NCBI GenBank assembly: GCA_025890175.1
Contig: JANPYM010000011.1
Location: 1,282,299 to 1,346,298 of the forward strand
Direction of reading: 5' to 3'
Source: Ciborinia camelliae
Taxonomy: Eukaryota > Ascomycota > Leotiomycetes > Helotiales > Sclerotiniaceae
Length of the DNA: 64,000 nt
Shown: piece after piece, positions 23,869 to 34,853 of the stretch
Position numbering within the stretch: the stretch's first letter is position 1
Layout of the letters: every line of letters begins with the position of its first letter
Position numbers and translations under genes: made by a program
Notes under the pieces: model-generated
What the model was told of the DNA's origin: nothing
The model's database searches: none
What the model saw: only the letters and a program-made list of their open reading frames with translations

Positions 23869-24108
23869 GCCCCATCGAGTTACCTCCCCAGCTTCGCAGC
23901 AAAGGAAGGCAATCGCATAACTATCGATCTCGACGAAAAAACCTCGTCCACCATTAGCACTCCCACCTCAATCAAGAACATACCTTCTACCTCCCGTCAC
24001 CCATCCTCTCCAAGTCAATTGGAAACATGGCAAGGAAGCTCGGACTCATATCTTCATCCATGTGGTCTCCCATGGTCCGAATCCAATTGTCAAGAAGCAT
24101 CAAAGTAA
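23869..24108 (+). pseudogene. Possible gene remnant or terminal exon, 79 codons
   Basis: A frame without an early ATG is open from 23869 to a TAA at 24106-24108. It reads NRITIDLDEKTSSTIS and later QGSSDSYLHPCGLPWSESN, which looks more like protein than chance. A CCCAG acceptor lies at about 23887-23891. No upstream exon was established. It may be the last exon of a small gene starting near 23614-23840, or a relic. Confidence 0.2.
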
Positions 24109-24592
24109 TAGTACAAACGGTAGAAGGATGTATGAATTAAAGGTAAAGAATTGGTAGAAGAGAAGCCGCAAGTGCTTCTATGGCGACGCGTTTCCGCAAT
24201 CCTAGCTTTTAGAAAGAAGGGTGTCCGGGGACTTTCTCCCAAAGCATAAAAGAGTATTGAAACACCATTGAAGATATTTCTGTTTGTGTGCTTCGAATGC
24301 GATTCTTTGAGCGAGAAGTTGTAGAAAGAAAGGAATTGGGAAGAAGAAAATTCGAATTTTGTAGATGATGGAAGTGGTGCGGCCGCTAGCGTGCGTCTAG
24401 CTTACTTAGCGCCGATTTTCTAGATGAAGCTTGAGCGCCTGGAGAAGCGGCCATTTTCATTTATGTGCAAGCAACTTTGAAGCAAGCAACCGTGAAATTG
24501 TTCAACAACCAATACGAACGAACGCGAAAGAGTCTTTCCTCTCGAGGCGGCGCAGGATATTGAAGCGAGTTTGCAGATACTTATAATAAAAA

Positions 24593-25784
24593 ATGTCGGG
24601 GTTATTTGGTTCAGCGGCTGCCACGAGCTCGACGAACGCGGCCAATACTCTCGGTGATCTTTCGAAAGATATTCCTCTCAATAATCCGCCAGAGGATAGT
24701 ATTTCCGATCTTGCATTTTCGCCGGTATCCGAACATTTGGCTGTCGCGTCATGGGATAAGAAGGTGAGGATCTATGAGATTCTGTCAAGTGGGCAGAGTG
24801 AAGGCAGGGCATTGTTTGACTTTGAGGGGCCGGTATTAAGTTGCCACTGGTCAAAGGTGTGTATAATCTTCATTTCAAGCCTGAAAGAAGAATGTACTGA
24901 TAATCTGGGATAGGATGGAAAGAAAGTAGTTGGCGCGGGAGCCGACAAAACTGCGCGAGTGATGGATCTTGAAAGCAACCAAACATCGCAAGTCGCCGCG
25001 CATGATCAACCCATAAAGGCTGCGAGATTTTTCACAGCCCCTCAAACAAATGGCGAGATGCTTGTGACCGGATCCTGGGATAATACGATTAAGTATTGGG
25101 ATTTGAGAACTCCTAATCCGGTCATTTCGGTGAACATGAACCACAAAGTCTATACCCTGGATGTGCAGAAGAACGTTTTGGTTGTTGGAACCGCAGAACG
25201 ATATATCAATATCGTGGACTTGAACATGCCAGATAAGATTAAAAAGACTCTCCAGAGCCCGTTGAAATGGCAAACTAGAGTTATTAGCTTGTTTCCGGAT
25301 GCTACTGGTTTTGCTGTTGGTAGTATTGAGGGAAGGTGTGCGATTCAATATGTTGAAGACAAGGACGCCAGGTATATAATTTTCCCCCGGAACGCATTTC
25401 TCCAGACCCTCACTAATCTATCAAAGTATGAACTTCTCCTTCAAATGTCATCGCGACCCACCCTCAAACAATATGACCAATGTCTACTCCGTAAACGCGA
25501 TATCCTTCCACCCTATCCACGGCACCTTCAGCACCGCTGGATCCGATGGCACGTTCCATTTCTGGGATGGAATCGCCAAGCACAGATTGAAGGGTTACCC
25601 AAGTGTTGGAGGCACCATTTCAGCTACGGCGTTCAACCATACCGGAGGCATCTTTGCTTATGCTGTGAGCTACGATTGGAGTAAAGGATATGCAAGCAAC
25701 ACCCCACAATATCCAAATAAGATTATGTTACATCCCGTAAATGCGGATGAGTGCAAGCCCAGACCAAGTGTCAAGAAGAGGTAG
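24593..25784 (+). CDS. RAE1: mRNA export factor Rae1/Gle2, WD40 protein
   Basis: The 359-residue seven-bladed beta-propeller binds the GLEBS motif of Nup98-type nucleoporins and works in mRNA export and the spindle. WD-type repeats are evident: AVASWDKKVRIYE, VGAGADKTARVMD, VTGSWDNTIKYWDLRTP and GTFSTAGSDGTFHFWD. The family-specific C-terminus reads FAYAVSYDWSKGY followed by PVNADECKPRP. Exons are 24593-24856, 24914-25371 and 25427-25784, joining HWSK to DGKKVVGAGAD and DKDA to SMNFSFKCHR. The N-terminus has the short FG-like MSGLFGSAAAT. Confidence 0.95.
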
Positions 25785-26358
25785 ATAGAGATTGTGGTAC
25801 GAGAATGTCGTGATGGAAAGTTGGCAAATGATAAATAAAGATACATGGGAGAGAGCCTCAAGGCTCGGGGGTAACCTTTGATCCTGCAGAATGGCTTATA
25901 GATTGGACATACGATTTGATCTTAGTTCGGGCATGTCGAAATCAAAACCAATCAAGCAAGCTAGAGGAGAGCGGGAGGCGCCAGTTATGCAAGAACATGA
26001 GAGGTTATTAGGGAGGAGTTAAGGACGGTTACAAAACGATCAAATACCAAGATTAGGTCATATAAGTAGTAATGATATAAAGCCTGTTCAAAGCCAACAA
26101 AATCGCATCTTTTACTTGCATCGAGGAACGTAAAATTTGGACAAAAAATAATAATTGTACAGTCCTTTAATGCGTCCATTTCCATTCCCATTTGAACTCC
26201 CAAAGTTCCACAATGCAGTTCAGTCGAACTAAGTCTAAAATAGTAATGGTAACAACCCACCGACTCGATACCTAACCCCAGAAGCGCCCATATTAATGCT
26301 CATACGGATAAAGAAATTCGGTCTTGCCAATGCTTCAATTCCTCGAGGTGCGAATTCA
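25785..26358. other. Convergent 3' spacer between RAE1 and KEX1
   Basis: AT-rich 3' flanks of two convergent genes; no further feature seen. Confidence 0.5.
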
Positions 26359-28403
26359 CTACGAGTAATTCCTCTCTTTCTGCTTGCCATTTCCATTCCT
26401 TTTCCCAGTGCCTTCGTCATCACTTGCACTCCCTACACTATATCTATCTCTATCCATGTCATCTGTAGGTGACCTGACATGTAGCTCATCTAATTCACTT
26501 TCATCAAAATCCGCTGCTTCCACATCCCTGGCCGTTCGTTTATTGCGGAAATTCTCTAGACCTGCAGCACCTCTAGAGCCACTTCTCGCACCAGCCAAAG
26601 CCATAGGAGTATCGCCTCCAAAAATTCCATCGTATCCGGCGCGTTGACGTCGTTCGCGCCAGATGTAATAGCCCCATGCTGAGGCGGCGATGATCACAAT
26701 TACTAGGACAATCTCACCAGATTTATAGTAGGCGTTCCACTTCGCGGCTTCCAGGCGCTCTTCTTCTGCCTCAGCGGCAGCAGTGCTGTTAGGGTGACCG
26801 CCAACAGATGTCTCTAGACCTTTCTCTCCGTCAATACGACTATCGGTAGGGGCGCCTCCAATACTGGCAATGTCAACTTTCATGAACCTGTCAAGCATAT
26901 CTCGGGTACGTCGTGCATAATCAAATGGTACCATATGAGACGAATTGTAGAAGAGGACATAAGTCAAGTTGCGTGCCTCTTGCCAGAAACCTGCTGCCTC
27001 GCCTTCAAAAACCCAATCCCGACGTGGAGCCCAAGTTCCTGATCCAAGTTCGAAGCCTTTGCCCCCGTTCCATTCCATGTTACTGATCAATTCTTCAGTG
27101 CCAATGTGGTTGCAAATCAAATCTTCAGCACCGGAAAATAGGATGGTAGGGACTTCTGCAAGTAAATCAGGTAGAATCTGAATAGAAGGTTTGGAGTGCG
27201 CGGCTCTAAAGGCGCTGCCAACAGCACCGTTGCACTCAGTCCATCCGGTTCTCTTTTCTGGCGAAATATGAAGAGCTTCAACCACGTCCGATCGGCGGAG
27301 GTAGGGTGTAACGTGAGCCAAGTCGGGAGGCCAGTTCATACCACAACTTGGGTAGGAGTCCTTTAACCTCACATCATACATGTTGTAGCATTGCATTTTT
27401 CCATCAGAGCCCTTGGATTGCGTGGTCGACAAAATCTCTTGCAAGATCTGTTCGCACTGGCTGTTATCAACCTTATCTCTTCCTCCGTTTTCGTTTAACA
27501 TTTTGGTGCAAATGGCTTGTTGAGATTCCAGTTTCTTTGCCCTTTCACTATCCTTCTTAACCAGACCCTTCTCATATGCGAACGGAAGATAGGACATGTA
27601 CTGCTCGACCGGTGAGATCCACCCATTACCGATTAGCATCCCCTTAACTGGCCACGGATGTTTTGTACCAGGCTTCTTGTTTCGTTCAAGGATCGCTTTT
27701 GTGATGTATGGAATGTGCTGCCCTGCATAAGATTCTCCCGCAAGGTACAACTGTAAAAATCATCAGTAATCCGCTAATCCGCGTAGAAGTGATCTGATAA
27801 TTATACTCACATCATCATGCTCATACTCCGGAAATAGTGCAAACCATTTTTCCAAGAATTGGACGAATTGGTCTGCCATCTCGGGCAAATCATGAATATA
27901 GCTGTCCGAGTCCACGAAACTGAATCCTGTTCCTACCGGGTTATCCACGAACATTACATTCGCAAATTCATCCCAAGACCCTGGATTGTATTCGAGTTTT
28001 GGTCCATTGGACCCGTCCTTTACTCTATAAGGTCCAATCTCCATCAAAGCTCCATCCTCAGAACTGCAACCTGGACCACCATTCAGCCAAATAACTGTGC
28101 GCTGTTTATTGGCAATGTGTCTATTCTGAAAATGCCAGAAAAATATGTTTCCGTGATGCTCAGGGGTGACCTCGATGTGTCTGTAGAACTCGTGTTAGCT
28201 ATATCTGAGATATATATGTTGGGGAATGTAACCCACCCAGCATGCATCTTAAGTAATGGTCCTTTCGGAGCACCCGGCAGAGAATGAACGAAGTAATCCC
28301 CAGCAGTTTTATCTGCTTGACCCAATGAAGGCATCAACGATACAAACAATAATCCCCATACTGTCAGTAAGGCCGAACTGGTCTTGGAGGTGAGAGATCG
28401 CAT
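26359..28403 (-). CDS. KEX1: Pheromone-processing carboxypeptidase Kex1
   Basis: The 642-residue serine carboxypeptidase (family S10) trims C-terminal Lys/Arg from Kex2-processed peptides in the trans-Golgi. An N-terminal signal peptide is present ([20 protein letters not shown]). The substrate-binding [14 protein letters not shown] and the catalytic Ser in GESYAG (about residue 185) can be read. The Asp in [11 protein letters not shown] (about 389) and His in SSHMVPFD (about 451) complete the triad. A single membrane segment (about 526-543) and a long acidic cytosolic tail follow, as in Kex1 orthologues. Exons are 28403-28237, 28180-27811 and 27750-26359. Confidence 0.96.
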
Positions 28404-29742
28404 GTTGGATAGCGATCGCGATCCGATTACCCAGGAAAGGGAAGGGTATCTCTCAAAAAGAGAAAGGCGTTTATTAGAGTCGCGTAGTCGCGAAGTTCCA
28501 ATATCCTATCATCCGCCGATGATATTAAGAAGGAAAATATATATGTTGAATGGGTGTCAGATTGTGGACACAGTTGATGTTGATGTTGATGTTGACTCTT
28601 TCTTTACCGGACCTAGCTTTCGAGGATTCGCGGCTTCGGCTTTGATGTTACTTGTACAAGAATGATTTATAGAGGCACGCTGTACCGCTAGATTCTGTAT
28701 ACGCTATTATTGGACCTTGGGTCCCTCGCGAAGTGAAACCCTGTGAGAGGCTCGGAATGTTCAATAATAGATATTGAGTGGGTGAGTGGGTGAGTGGGGG
28801 TGCTCACTGCTCTAAGAGCTCTATGAAAGCTATGCGCGTATCTTTGATGGACTTTTGAAATTATATTTATCAACACTCATGAGTTGTGAGTTGTGAGTCG
28901 TGAAGCAAGCAAGCAAACTCTAATACAATAATAATGTAATACTGATTATCCTTTCTCCGAAGGTTTTCGGTCACCGGCATCTACAAAGGAAAGTTCGCCA
29001 ATTATTCACTTATTCAGTTTATTGTGACCCCTTTTCGGTTGGTTTCCCTTCTTCAAAGTCATTGTCTATGAAGAGATCCACCACCAACAGCAGCTGCACA
29101 TATGATTAATAAGATTTCGAAATTCGCATACTGTATTCGGGAATAATTTACCGGATGCCCTTGGCCCTCTGGTCCTCAAATCGAGGTCCGCTTGTGATAT
29201 GAATGATCTAGACCTCGAGTGGCAAGTGGATTGTAAATATAAGTAGAAGTACCCAAGTAATATCTTACAAGAAGACATTTCTGACCCTATGAGGACTTTT
29301 CCTAGCTCAATGATTTTCTATGCTTTATAGTAAAGAGAATCCTTTCCCGTTGATTTTGGTTGGGAAATGCTGTTACTGTAATATTTAATTGTATTTCTAT
29401 CATTCCTTGTCACTTTCACTACCTCATTACCTAGTACCTAGGGAGGTATTACACCCCCTATGTTCAGACTCTTGGCGAAACCTACAGTATTCACCTACCT
29501 CATCAGACTCATGTTTTCAAAGGCTCGAGTGAGCCACGTTCTAGAATTGCGGAACAATGTTTGATGAGCATGATGGTTCCATAGATTATATAACCCTTGA
29601 GACTTTTATTGTTTATAGGGAGCTATCAGAATAATGTGAAAGCATTTCAGAGCATTCTGCTACCCACCCCGCGCTAAATTTGTATTTGTAGCTACTAGGT
29701 ACTATGAAGTATGTCTCCCATGATATTTCAATAATCCCCTTT
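28404..29742. other. KEX1 5' region and SFM1 3' flank
   Basis: This 1.3 kb spacer lies between two minus-strand genes. It has a GTTGAT run (28571-28595) and GAGTGGGTGAGTGG repeats (about 28771-28800). No convincing gene was found. Confidence 0.5.
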
Positions 29743-30534
29743 TTAAAACATATCACCAAATCCCTTTTCTGTGTCTTTCTTGATGAGCTCAATCATTCCC
29801 TATGTTCATAATTAGTTTTTCCACATAGATAACCTGACAAGAATTGTGATCTAACCTCTGGCATGATTGGTTTTCCATTTGCGTCCTTCACATAGCGGAA
29901 AGGCATTTCTGTACTTTCGTTTTTGTTGACCCGAAGTTCTGGATAGTCAACATACGGGATTTTGTCCAACGGAACTACAAATCAGTCAGTATAAAGGTTC
30001 TGGGGTGTTAGGAGACAGGTCGAATCAGCTGACTTTTGTCCATAGTAACCATTCTCGTACAACGAACGGCTGTATCTGTCGTCAATTGGATGGGGCCAAG
30101 CCGACGACCCTCAAACCCTTTCTTCCTCAATTCAGAAGTTCGGTCTCTAGGTGGGTCATCTCCTAGAGCACAGCATATTAGCAACTACTACATGTAGATA
30201 AGGCAAATGCGGTGCACCAACCCAAGATTCCACCAAAAAGGAAAACGTCAAAGAGGTCGCCATCTTCAGGACTCAATTCCTTGGTGGCTGATGGATCAAG
30301 CAAGCAAACACGAGACTTATTTTCCACATATAAGGTTTCGACACTTCGGCCGTCTGCTGTGAAACCCGGCACGGCCTTCAAGACATCTGGTATGGCCAGG
30401 TTTGGAGGAATTGACGACAAGCAAAATTTTGCACCTGCCTGATTAGACTCCTTAGCTATGGTGATATATTCAAGCTCAGACCATGGGCCAAGTTCTTCGT
30501 CGAGGTGCTCAACGATGTAAGTTTTCTGAGCCAT
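29743..30534 (-). CDS. SFM1: SPOUT-family protein arginine methyltransferase Sfm1
   Basis: The 205-residue protein belongs to the SPOUT family (DUF431). In yeast Sfm1 monomethylates Arg146 of ribosomal protein Rps3, using S-adenosylmethionine. The knot region is visible: FDVFLFGGILGDDPPRDRT, ELRKKGFEGRRLGPIQLTT, then DTAVRCTRMV. The C-terminal part reads IPYVDYPEL and EMPFRYVKD. Four exons (30534-30222, 30162-30034, 29974-29856, 29799-29743) were joined by frame; only the first is a long open frame. The gene is divergent from the endosulfine gene. Confidence 0.92.
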
Positions 30535-31810
30535 CTTAAGTAGATAAATATCTCAGTCGTATACTGAGAATCTGAGATGTAAGGAAGGGTACTTTTAAGT
30601 CTAGTTAATAAGAGGCCAATAAGAATTTGCGTGCAAGGGTGAAAAGCAATGCAATGAATCGGAAAATATCCTTCAATAGATGGTGGAATAAGTTTTGGTT
30701 CGTTGGCGGGGTAAAAAGTCCCAAGGGATGGATGGATGGCTAAATGATCGATGATCGATATGATTATTGATTGGACCACCGGTACGACTCGTGCTAACGA
30801 CAGACTACCCTTCTCACTACTCTCCTGCTGTGTAAGGGCTTCCAAACTTTTGAAAAGATGTGCGGGGATTAGGTTTTGATGAAATCAGTCTCGTGATTGT
30901 GTGTTGAGAACTTGAAGCCAATCAAATTAACTTTTTTGGCTCAGGTTGATCTTTGCGTATGGATCTACTAATAATTCCACTCCGTAGAGTAGGTAATAAG
31001 TATTATTGCCCAGGTGTTAAGAAATGATGCATGCGTGGCTTACAACTTGACAAGGGGACCGGAGGGGGGGAGGAGGGAGAAAAAGGAAGAAAAGGTAAAA
31101 TATAAACTAAGAAGGGGGGGAATATATACATACAAGAACAAAATATCAAGAGTCAAGAGTCATAAACTTATATCAATATACGTCCCTTGGTTATCTCGAG
31201 ACACGATATATAGTATATATATATATAAAACCGTACAGGATGCTTTAGACCGTATGTATGCTTTTTGCTCTTTAGGTTTTTCCAATATCACAGGATTCAC
31301 AGCCAACCTTGAGCCAAAGCCAAAGTCAAGCGAAAATTACCCCACCATAACTAATAACGCTACCGCTATCGGGTCATTCTGTGCTGTCTACCTACCTACC
31401 TACATACCTATCTTTTTCCCCTCCAGAATTCACTTTGTGCAACCCAATTCTCAAAAAAATCGTACAGTAATAAGAACTTTATTTTCTTGATCCCAAGAGC
31501 CGTCAACTGGTCAACTGTTACTCAAAAATTTCTCCATTACAGTCATTCAAGTCTCTCTTTCTATTCACCACGTACTCCTTCTATTGAGCCCACCCCTTGG
31601 CCGCAATTTCAAACGCAATCGCTCGCACTCCGATTGCACCTTGGTTGTTTAGTGTAGTTCTCGTGGCGACAAAGAGGGAAAGGTAAACAACCATTTGATT
31701 ATCAAAAAACACCTCGGCCTCGATACAATTACCAAAATTACACGGTTTCTAAATCTACCAAGTTATTCGAATCCAAATTCAAAGAAATACGACGGAATCT
31801 CATCTTCAAG
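30535..31810. other. Divergent spacer between SFM1 and the endosulfine gene
   Basis: A 1.28 kb bidirectional region. It contains G- and A-rich runs at 31050-31120, a TA run near 31210-31225 and a CTACCTACCTACC cluster (31388-31403). No gene was recognised; the frame at 31014-31490 is low-complexity and lacks family features. Confidence 0.5.
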
Positions 31811-32400
31811 ATGAATCCTTTGCAAAAGAACAAGATCGATATTGCTGTAAGTACCTACCTAGTAATGTCTATCTACTCTACCCCTCACTCGCCTTCCATT
31901 TATCCAACCCATCCAGCATTACTAACTCTGCGATCTCGCAGTCCCTCTCCCCGGATGAGCAGCGACTCTTCCGTCTCTATGGCAAACTCCCCAGCAAAGC
32001 CGACCATCTAGCCAAGCAACTCAAGGAACGCAAATACTTCGACTCTGGCGATTACGCACTCTCCAAAGCTGGCAAAGCCTCTTCTGTCGATACCGGCAGC
32101 GTTGGCTCCGAACATCCTCTCCCAGAAAATATCCCACATCTCTCGTCTCCCAGCGTTAGCAGCGCCGCACAGGGTGGTTCTGGCAATACAAATGTAGGAC
32201 CTGGAGCTGCACACCATGGCAGTATTGCGGGCTTGGGATTGGGTCAGCAGAGTGGAAGTCCAGTAAAAGAAAGCAGTTTTTTGCATCGGCAGACGAGTAT
32301 TGATGAGGCAGATAAGAAGAATGATGAAAACAAGCAGCAAGCAGGAGATGGTAGTGTTAGTCCACCGCCTGTCAAGGGAGGTATTCCAATCAATGGTTAA
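31811..32400 (+). CDS. IGO1: Endosulfine/ARPP-19 family protein (Igo1-like)
   Basis: The 164-residue disordered protein carries the family hallmark KYFDSGDYALSKAG. Greatwall/Rim15 kinase phosphorylates the Ser in FDSGDY, turning the protein into an inhibitor of PP2A-B55. In yeast this supports quiescence entry and mRNA stability. The upstream helix SPDEQRLFRLYGKLPSKADH also matches the family. The exons are 31811-31846 (12 codons) and 31942-32400, with a 95 bp intron. The C-terminal half is a Gly/Ser/Gln-rich tail with PVKESSFLHRQTS. The gene is convergent with MYG1. Confidence 0.93.
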
Positions 32401-32752
32401 ACGGGTTGTGGAGGAATTTACTGCGTGTGAGCCTGCGTGGGACTTCGGCGTTATGGGGCTATTCAATGATATGACGATGATGATTGATATTGTTTGGGGT
32501 GATGGAGCATATGGGGCATATGGGGCATTCTCTGTACATGTTCGTTTTTTATTGCCAGCTTTGATAGTCGGGCAACATGCCAACGCGAAACGATGGATTT
32601 AGGATTGTCAATATCATATGACATTGTCTTTGTGATGATACGAATGAACTCATTGATTTTGGTTCCATGTTTCTTGGACCTATCTAACCTTTTGGCTTTT
32701 GATACCGGATAATAACGCCTCATAATAATCCTTTTCATGTCCTTAGTGGATA
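32401..32752. other. Convergent 3' spacer between IGO1 and MYG1
   Basis: 352 bp of 3' flanks with a small GGGGCATATGG repetition (32510-32527). Nothing else is seen. Confidence 0.5.
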
Positions 32753-33826
32753 TCACAAATCAACTGCTGTTCCTGCCATTTTGCTTGCTCCTTCGAAAGT
32801 CTTGTTGCCTCCGATGAAACCTGCCGCGTGAACGAAGACTCCTCCTGGGATACCAGTGATCTGAGACAATTCCTCGTCTCTGAAACCTCTCCATGCCTCT
32901 GGCAATGGTTTTCTGCTCTGGAAGGAGTCCTTGGTAACTGGTACACATTGGATTCTCCATTTTGCATCTGGGCGTGTATTCTCAGGGTAGAGAACATATA
33001 GGACTTTGTTTTCGCTGTTCTCTTGATCTTCGAGTGTGTAAAGGTGGTCCTTCCAGGGAACAGATTGGCCATCAAATACCAAGATTCTTCCCTTTGAATC
33101 ATATTGCAGACGCTTTGCATATGCTTGTTGAACGATTGCTCGTGCTGGTAACCATGACTTTGCATAGTAATCCAAATCTCTTGAGAATTCTTCACCCATT
33201 CTCGCACTAGCTACCAAAAATTTCTCATCTTCAGCCTTCTGTGCCTCGACTGGATCGGAGGGCGTCGGATCGTTCCAGTTTGGGTTCAATCTAGATACCA
33301 TAGCGCCTAAAGAAAATCCTCCATCGCTGAATTTCTTCTCCAAACCTGCGGCGGAAATTGCCTTTGGGTCGTAGACCGAGATACCATTATCATGAGCATC
33401 GAGTGCCTCAATAAAGTTCTCGTATATCTTTTTCCAGATTACACCAACTTCTTCCGCATCTTCGGCGACACCTAAATGTTGTGCAATAATCGCCTTGCCA
33501 TAGTGCATATACACCAACCCCGCAGAAGAGAGTTTGGTGGGACGGTTAGGGAATGTAGTATCGAAGGTACGTTGATGATGGTCGTATCTCTTAGTCTCGT
33601 CGTTATATTCACCACCCACGTCGACTACGGTGTGGCAAGTCTCTAGAAGTGCAGGATCCCGAGTTCGAATAAGTTCTGAAGTGTGATAGGTGGGAAGAAG
33701 GCGGAGCATGTAAACAGCTAAGGCTTCATCTGCGTGAAAATGACCATTGTGGGTACCGATGGTGACGGGAGAGATCTTAAGTCTTTTTGCTGCTGTTTCT
33801 GCCATTTTGATTGTATTTCGAAGCAT
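32753..33826 (-). CDS. MYG1: MYG1 family 3'-5' exoribonuclease (UPF0160)
   Basis: The intronless gene encodes 357 residues of the DHH-like MYG1 family. Human MYG1 is an RNA exonuclease acting in nucleolus and mitochondria. Metal-binding motifs are GTHNGHFHADEALA at the N-terminus, VVDVGGEYN, and YDHHQRTF (the DHH equivalent). The C-terminal region has RGFRDEELS and GGVFVHAAGFIGG, as in the family. The frame starts MLRNTIKMAE; the second Met is the alternative start. An N-terminal targeting signal is not obvious. Confidence 0.94.
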   Translation of the reverse strand: MLRNTIKMAETAAKRLKISPVTIGTHNGHFHADEALAVYMLRLLPTYHTSELIRTRDPALLETCHTVVDVGGEYNDETKRYDHHQRTFDTTFPNRPTKLSSAGLVYMHYGKAIIAQHLGVAEDAEEVGVIWKKIYENFIEALDAHDNGISVYDPKAISAAGLEKKFSDGGFSLGAMVSRLNPNWNDPTPSDPVEAQKAEDEKFLVASARMGEEFSRDLDYYAKSWLPARAIVQQAYAKRLQYDSKGRILVFDGQSVPWKDHLYTLEDQENSENKVLYVLYPENTRPDAKWRIQCVPVTKDSFQSRKPLPEAWRGFRDEELSQITGIPGGVFVHAAGFIGGNKTFEGASKMAGTAVDL

Positions 33827-34853
33827 TCAAAGATACGGTGAAATCGATTTAATTTGATTTGTTTGCAGTTGCAAAAAGTCAAGTCAAGGAGGGGTCCAAG
33901 TTCTTCTCCAGTATTCAACTCCTCCAAAATTTCAGACTAAGCCAATAATGTTGCAATGAAGGCGGTAAGCCATAGCAAATCCCCACTAGAACTTTTAGGT
34001 TTTTTACACGTGCGTTGTCATCCTAAGTTCTAACTTAATAATAATTTACCCACGATCTTCATTTCCCAAATTTACTTTACTGGTAACCAAATCCAAAATT
34101 CCAATTTCCAAGTAGATTGGAACATCTGTCTTTTTTCCATCTGTCACCATCTACCTACCATTAGAACTTGTTAGGTACCTAGGTAGTCTTCTGTGACAAA
34201 GACCTGCCGCCAGAGTTACAAGAGCTGCTCTCGCTATCATATTTCCCAACTTGTCAAGTTGTCAACTTTCCTTTCCTGCAGGATTCTATCAAGAAAACCA
34301 GGCACAATCGGTCCAAATTCTGTTATCGGAGAATCCCCGTCATTGGCACGCACGCGACAAGAACAATCATTGGATCAATATTCAAGCAGGGCTACCGATC
34401 AAATCAAGGCGATATCTGCACATCTGCCTTCCGTTCTATTCGAATCGATTTTCCTGGAAACCGCAGGAAATTGTCTAGAAGTTAATCATCTTTATAGCCA
34501 GATTCCGTTCTCCTTTGGTACTTCTGTTTGCTATAGGATTCTCGCACATATAAATAATTCTACCACTTTCTCTGCGACGATCAAGAAAGTCTGGGAAAGG
34601 AAATCTGCGAAGGGAATTTCACATATTTTGTCAAAAAGACGTCATAAGGGTGAATTTAAGCTTTTAGCCTCACAAACACATCTCAAAACAGCCTTTTCAC
34701 AAACGCTGGAATATTAGAAGGCATATCCATACAGCCGGGCGTATCCAACGCGATCTTACGAGCCGAGCCTACCAGGGCAAAGATACTTTTCGAAACCTCT
34801 GACATATTTAATCTGGGCGCGCTGTCAAGCACGCGCCGGCGCCGTCTTCGCCG
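33827..34853. other. Divergent spacer between MYG1 and ICE2
   Basis: A 1 kb 5' region shared by two genes with a TAGGTACCTAGGTAG palindrome at 34172-34186. A 174-codon plus-strand frame at 34193-34717 has no ATG at its start and no known motif, so it is not called a gene. Confidence 0.5.

Larger units (their letters stand above)
23086..24592. other. Spacer between the unknown gene and RAE1
   Basis: It contains an A-rich tract with G interruptions (23527-23564) and a coding-like remnant (23869-24108, listed separately). RAE1 5' sequences lie at the right edge. Confidence 0.5.

Noticed and set aside
30456..30845. Minus-strand frame overlapping the SFM1 start
   Set aside because: It overlaps the N-terminus of SFM1 in another frame and continues into promoter sequence; a shadow frame.
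31014..31490. 158-codon frame in the SFM1/IGO1 spacer
   Set aside because: It is made of Lys/Glu-rich simple sequence and TA runs with no family signal.
32008..32583. 191-codon minus-strand frame over IGO1
   Set aside because: It is antisense to the endosulfine coding exon and has no motif of its own.
34193..34717. 174-codon plus-strand open frame upstream of ICE2
   Set aside because: It begins with GTG and not ATG, has no recognisable motif, and lies in the probable 5' region of ICE2.
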